Positions 7,080 to 8,767 of a stretch of 8,767 nt of DNA are shown piece after piece. A model generated the notes under the pieces. The model was not told the DNA's origin. It did not search any database and was given only the letters and a program-made list of their open reading frames with translations. Every line of letters starts with the position of its first letter. Position 1 is the first letter of the stretch. The stretch covers positions 1 to 8,767 of the forward strand of contig JAAZEI010000046.1 in NCBI GenBank assembly GCA_012512355.1, written 5' to 3'. This DNA comes from Clostridiales bacterium (GTDB lineage: Bacteria > Bacillota > Clostridia > Christensenellales > Aristaeellaceae). The position numbers and the translations under genes were made by a program.

Positions 7080-7150
7080 GCGGGCGGCGGCTTGACCGCC
7101 CAACACTCTCTCTTCTTCTAAGTCTTTATCTGGGTCTTTATCTGTCGCGT
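7080..7150. repeat. 71-bp direct repeat, copy A
   Basis: It aligns without gaps to 7222-7292 with 10 mismatches by hand count (about 86%). The two copies start 142 bp apart. On the minus strand both encode a DKD..DLEEERVLGGQ peptide; in copy A the frame is closed by a TAA shortly before it and ends in GGQAAAR then stop. Confidence 0.85.
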
Positions 7151-7188
7151 CATGTTACGTCACGGCAGCGTCACGGGTTTGTTTCCTG

Positions 7189-7434
7189 TTAAAAATCTCG
7201 AGTTCCTGCTAAAAAATTTTTGCGGGATGCGGTTTGACCGCCCAATACCCTCTCTTCTTCTAAGTCTGTATCTAAGTCTTTATCTGAAGCGTTACCCTGC
7301 GTTACTGTAACGCTGCAGTTATTTGGCATCAGTTTCTCAATTTCACGATGTATGTTTTCCTGCGCCTGGCCGATCTTCCCTGTTTCCCGGATATAGGAAT
7401 TTCTGTTTTTCGCTGATGTATAATGGTCTCGCTT
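7189..7434 (-). pseudogene. Remnant of a prophage replication-type protein, C-terminal part
   Basis: An 81-codon frame runs leftward from a TGA (7435-7437) to TAA (7189-7191), without a proper start. It reads like real protein: a basic, helical part containing IRETGKIGQAQENIHREIEK, then a SVTVTQGN turn and an acidic tail DKDLDTDLEEER. Alternating Lys/Asp tails after a VTVT stretch are common at the C-terminus of replisome-organizer (DnaD-like) proteins of Bacillota prophages; this assignment is from memory of the style, not a specific match. The same tail appears again, further decayed, at 7080-7150. No N-terminal domain is present, and the frame before 7435 continues only to another stop near 7510. 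It is therefore debris rather than a working gene. Confidence 0.4.
7222..7292. repeat. 71-bp direct repeat, copy B
   Basis: This is the partner of 7080-7150. It lies inside the broken frame 7189-7434 and encodes DKDLDTDLEEERVLGGQTASR on the minus strand. Directly beside it are GCGTTAC direct repeats (7289-7295 and 7299-7305), the second being the left arm of a GCGTTAC-T-GTAACGC inverted repeat (7299-7313). Confidence 0.85.
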
Positions 7435-7544
7435 TCATCCATCATCCCCGACACTTTCAGCTGCTGAGCAATTGGACATCCTGGGGACTAAAAGTTCAAG
7501 GTATGGACGTATTTAATAAGTTATCACCTCTTCCCAATGATATA

Positions 7545-7558
7545 AGAACGCGCGTTCT
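7545..7558. promoter_or_regulatory. Perfect 14-bp palindrome, SOS (LexA/DinR) box-like operator
   Basis: AGAACGCGCGTTCT is self-complementary over its full length and contains GAAC-N4-GTTC, the core of the Bacillota LexA box. It lies 9-22 bases downstream of the start point predicted from the TATAAT at 7574-7579 (minus strand), a typical repressor position. The leftward transcript then carries an AGAGGTG binding site near 7530 but no open gene follows. Confidence 0.6.
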
Positions 7559-7573
7559 AATCCGTCCAGATTC

Positions 7574-7579
7574 ATTATA
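7574..7579 (-). promoter_or_regulatory. -10 box of an orphan leftward promoter
   Basis: A perfect TATAAT on the minus strand. The -35 place is taken by one of the TGTCA repeats (ATGTCA, 15 bp away) rather than a consensus hexamer, as in activator-dependent promoters. Confidence 0.5.
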
Positions 7580-7594
7580 TCAGACAGAGTGGTT

Positions 7595-7630
7595 TGACAT
7601 CTACTGACATAGGATGACAAGTTCTGACAA
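7595..7630. promoter_or_regulatory. Four direct TGTCA repeats, 10-bp period
   Basis: On the plus strand TGACAT, TGACAT, TGACAA and TGACAA start at 7595, 7605, 7615 and 7625, each separated by four unrelated bases. One copy per helical turn on one DNA face is the layout of tandem sites for a dimerising activator such as an OmpR/PhoB-type response regulator. The innermost copy falls at the -35 position of the TATAAT at 7574-7579. Confidence 0.6.
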
Positions 7631-7731
7631 ATCGTTTCTTTTCAAATCAACAGCGAAATGATTTCCCTCATAAAAGCTGATTCTCTGCCCATATAATAAT
7701 TTTAACCGAGGGATAGCATCCATCCTGGTGC

Positions 7732-7764
7732 AAAAACAAAAACCCGCATTGATTAAAATGCGGG
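7732..7764 (-). terminator. Intrinsic terminator of the tRNA-Arg gene
   Basis: Leftward, CCCGCATT (7757-7764) pairs with AATGCGGG (7743-7750) over 8 bp with a 6-base loop, followed by TTTTTGTTTTT. It begins eight bases after the tRNA CCA end. Confidence 0.92.
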
Positions 7765-7772
7765 ATTGTTGT

Positions 7773-7849
7773 TGGTACGCCCGACAGGATTTGAACCTGC
7801 GACCTTCAGAGTCGGAGTCTGACACTCTATCCAGCTGAGCTACGAGCGC
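7773..7849 (-). tRNA. tRNA-Arg (anticodon CCG)
   Basis: The full cloverleaf can be drawn on the minus strand: acceptor GCGCTCG with CGGGCGT (with G-U pairs), D arm GCTC/GAGT, anticodon stem TCAGA/TCTGA with loop CTCCGAC giving anticodon CCG, variable loop AGGTC, T arm GCAGG-TTCGAAT-CCTGT, discriminator A and an encoded CCA (7773-7775). It reads the Arg codon CGG. It has its own promoter and terminator, so it is a single-gene unit. Its 3' end faces the decayed mobile-element stretch, which fits use of this tRNA as an integration site. Confidence 0.97.
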
Positions 7850-7885
7850 ATAGCCGAGAAAAGCTAGTGTTTTCAAGGCTTTTGG

Positions 7886-7914
7886 AGTGTAACATAAGTA
7901 AATCCGGCTGTCAA
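7886..7914 (-). promoter_or_regulatory. Promoter of the tRNA-Arg gene
   Basis: On the minus strand TTGACA (7909-7914) is followed after exactly 17 bp by TACACT (7886-7891), with TGT directly before the -10 as an extended element. Start is expected near 7879, about 30 bases before the mature tRNA. Confidence 0.85.
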
Positions 7915-7931
7915 TTTGAAGAAGTGTCAGA

Positions 7932-7958
7932 TTCGTCGCCGAGAAACTCGACGACGAA
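7932..7958. repeat. Tight 12-bp inverted repeat with 3-base loop
   Basis: TTCGTCGTCGAG and CTCGGCGACGAA (minus-strand reading) pair over all 12 positions with one G-T pair around a TTT loop. It lies 17 bp upstream of the tRNA -35 box and five bases before the methyltransferase fragment. There is no T-run on either side, so a terminator is unlikely. It may be an operator or a recombination scar. Confidence 0.6.
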
Positions 7959-7963
7959 CCTAA

Positions 7964-8122
7964 AGGACGCTGGGCCCACACTATACCTCCCAGGAAAATA
8001 TCTTAAAGGTCATCCGGCCGCTATTTTTGGATGAACTGTATGACGCCTTTGAAAAGATCAAGTCCACCACCCGCGAGCTGCAGGCCTTTCAGGATCATCT
8101 GGCCTCCCTCACCTTTCTCGAG
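7964..8122 (+). pseudogene. Internal fragment of a type II (MmeI/IIG-like) DNA methyltransferase
   Basis: A plus-strand frame directly after a TAA (7961-7963) encodes about 50 residues, including TLGPHYTSQENILKVIRPLF, then LDELYDAFEKIKSTTRELQA and HLASLTFLE. In large single-chain DNA methyltransferases and restriction-methylation enzymes this YTS..NIL..I.PLFLDEL block comes just before FLDPACGCGNF, the SAM-binding motif I. Here the sequence stops matching at LTFL-E, so both the start of the gene and the whole catalytic part are missing. The frame runs on to a TGA at 8219-8221 but only as the wrong frame of the joined secreted-protein gene. I recognised it from family pattern; no alignment was run. 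It is a dead fragment. Confidence 0.7.
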
Positions 8123-8531
8123 AACAAAGAAGGCAATCGCTGTACTGCTGCTGATGTGCTTGCTGGTCTCCGCTTCCTATGCAAAGGCTTTTGTGATCTC
8201 CCCGATGTATATCGGAATTGATGTTTTCCAAGTTAGTCTATCTATCAACGGATCAGGAATTGCAGAGTGCAATGCCTACCTCACTACGTCAATCAGCAGC
8301 TGCACACCCACACTGGCGGTTACATTGAAGAAATCAACCAACGGCCAAACCTGGACTTCCGTAAAATCATGGACCGCTACAGGTACGTATCTATTAGGTG
8401 CCAGTGTTGACGAAACGATAGCAGTGGCCAGCGGGTATCAGTACAAATTGTTTGCTACCGGCAGGATCTTCAATTCAGAAGGTGTAGTCATTGAAACTGC
8501 CTATAAAAACTCGGCTGCGGTATCTTTCTGA
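8121..8531 (+). pseudogene. Small secreted protein gene lacking its start codon
   Basis: From 8121 the frame reads RTKKAIAVLLLMCLLVSASY followed by AKA, a complete signal peptide except that the expected Met-Lys codons are absent, and then about 110 residues rich in Ser, Thr and Gly ending at TGA 8529-8531. The mature part (VSLSINGSGIAECNAYL, then LKKSTNGQTWTSVKSW) resembles the single beta-sandwich secreted proteins common in Clostridia, in which the NGxW(T)xVKSW block recurs. No family assignment is certain. Upstream in this frame there are only ATGs at 8031 and 8040, inside the methyltransferase fragment and with no ribosome binding site, so a proper signal peptide cannot be made. A protein beginning at 8743 has nearly the same signal peptide. 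Probably a gene cut exactly at its 5' end by a rearrangement. Confidence 0.65.
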
Positions 8532-8742
8532 AATAGGAAAGTACTTCTCGCCAGATGCTAGTTTTGTGGTTGAGTGACTGGGGCACTGCATCTCGATATC
8601 TACAATCGACGGAGCCAGAAAGGCGGGATTCCATTGAACAAATGAGGATAGATGCAAGTTGTTCATGGTGACAGTTTTCTCGGATTAAAATCTCTCAGTT
8701 TTATTCGGAATGAAAAATCGAACGCGAAAGGGAAATGAGATC

Positions 8743-8767
8743 ATGAAAACAAAGAAGCTTATTGCAC
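8743..8767 (+). CDS. Start of a second secreted protein (runs off window)
   Basis: Only eight codons are visible, MKTKKLIA. They match the start expected for the truncated gene at 8121 (.RTKKAIA), including the ACAAAGAAG bases, so a paralogous small secreted protein probably follows. A GGGA (8730-8733) about nine bases before the ATG may serve as binding site but is weak; a TAAAAT at 8686-8691 is a possible -10 box without a good -35. The gap 8532-8742 holds nothing else that I can identify. Confidence 0.5.

Larger units (their letters stand above)
6696..7731. other. Gene-free stretch with decayed mobile-element sequence
   Basis: About 1 kb between the nqr promoter and the tRNA terminator holds no intact gene. 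Frames present on both strands (6712-6990 +, 6684-6914 -, 7323-7607 +) have no ribosome binding site and no recognisable family. Visible structure: a short hairpin CAGCCC/GGGCTG (6929-6934/6943-6948), a 71-bp direct repeat (7080-7150 and 7222-7292), a broken leftward frame (7189-7434), an SOS-like palindrome and four periodic TGTCA sites. I see nothing identifiable in 6750-7075 beyond that hairpin. The stretch lies directly downstream of a tRNA 3' end, the usual place for integrated elements, but I found no second copy of the tRNA 3' end to mark an attachment site. Confidence 0.6.

Noticed and set aside
7080..7313. CRISPR-like array from the spaced repeats
   Set aside because: Only two 71-bp copies with 10 mismatches and a 71-bp gap, and the repeat is clearly coding in origin; no further units.
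7323..7607. 94-codon plus-strand frame
   Set aside because: It lies opposite the broken replication-type frame and crosses the SOS-like palindrome and TATAAT box; no binding site or recognisable domain.
7601..7981. 126-codon leftward open frame across the tRNA region
   Set aside because: It translates the tRNA-Arg gene itself (the ALVAQLDRVSDSDSEGRRFKS stretch is the usual artefact), plus the promoter and terminator. No binding site.
8475..8666. 63-codon leftward frame in the 8532-8742 gap
   Set aside because: It overlaps the end of the secreted-protein gene on the opposite strand, has no binding site, and the sequence is not one I can assign.

Overview
The window reads like a chromosomal segment of a low-GC-type Gram-positive bacterium, probably Bacillota (Clostridia or a relative). 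The clues are strong GGAGG-type ribosome binding sites before most genes, a Bacillota-style SOS-box palindrome (GAAC-N4-GTTC), small secreted proteins with simple signal peptides, and debris resembling a Bacillota prophage replication gene. A spirochaete or another phylum cannot be excluded. The taxonomic call is inference.

Layout. Positions 1-134 (-) hold the signal-peptide end of a secreted protein that runs off the window. Divergent from it, 277-900 (+) is queH, the last step of queuosine synthesis. Convergent with queH, 967-2037 (-) is a DUF2804 protein with an apparent promoter directly at its start codon. From 6635 down to 2262 (-) lies a compact operon, nqrB-nqrC-nqrD-nqrE-nqrF plus one unrecognised cytoplasmic gene. 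It has a clear promoter (6668-6695) and a strong intrinsic terminator (2205-2241). The genes overlap or sit 1-12 bases apart. Together they encode the membrane and NADH-oxidising parts of a sodium-pumping NADH:quinone oxidoreductase: NqrF takes electrons from NADH, NqrD/E carry the intramembrane iron-sulphur site, and NqrB/C carry covalent flavins. The gene for the sixth subunit, nqrA, which normally comes first, is not here.

Positions 6696-7731 contain no intact gene. This stretch holds a decayed leftward coding frame resembling the charged C-terminus of a phage replisome organizer, a 71-bp repeat of part of it (about 86% identical), and an orphan leftward promoter region. That region has four TGTCA-type sites spaced exactly 10 bp apart, a TATAAT box and a perfect 14-bp SOS-like palindrome, but no gene behind it. 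Positions 7773-7849 (-) are a tRNA-Arg(CCG) with its own promoter and terminator.

Beyond the tRNA (7964-8531) two broken genes are joined out of frame. One is a piece of a DNA methyltransferase cut just before its SAM-binding motif. The other is a small secreted protein that lost exactly its start codon. At 8743 another protein begins with almost the same signal peptide. The region 6700-8740 therefore looks like an eroded accessory-gene site around a tRNA, set against a conserved respiratory operon.
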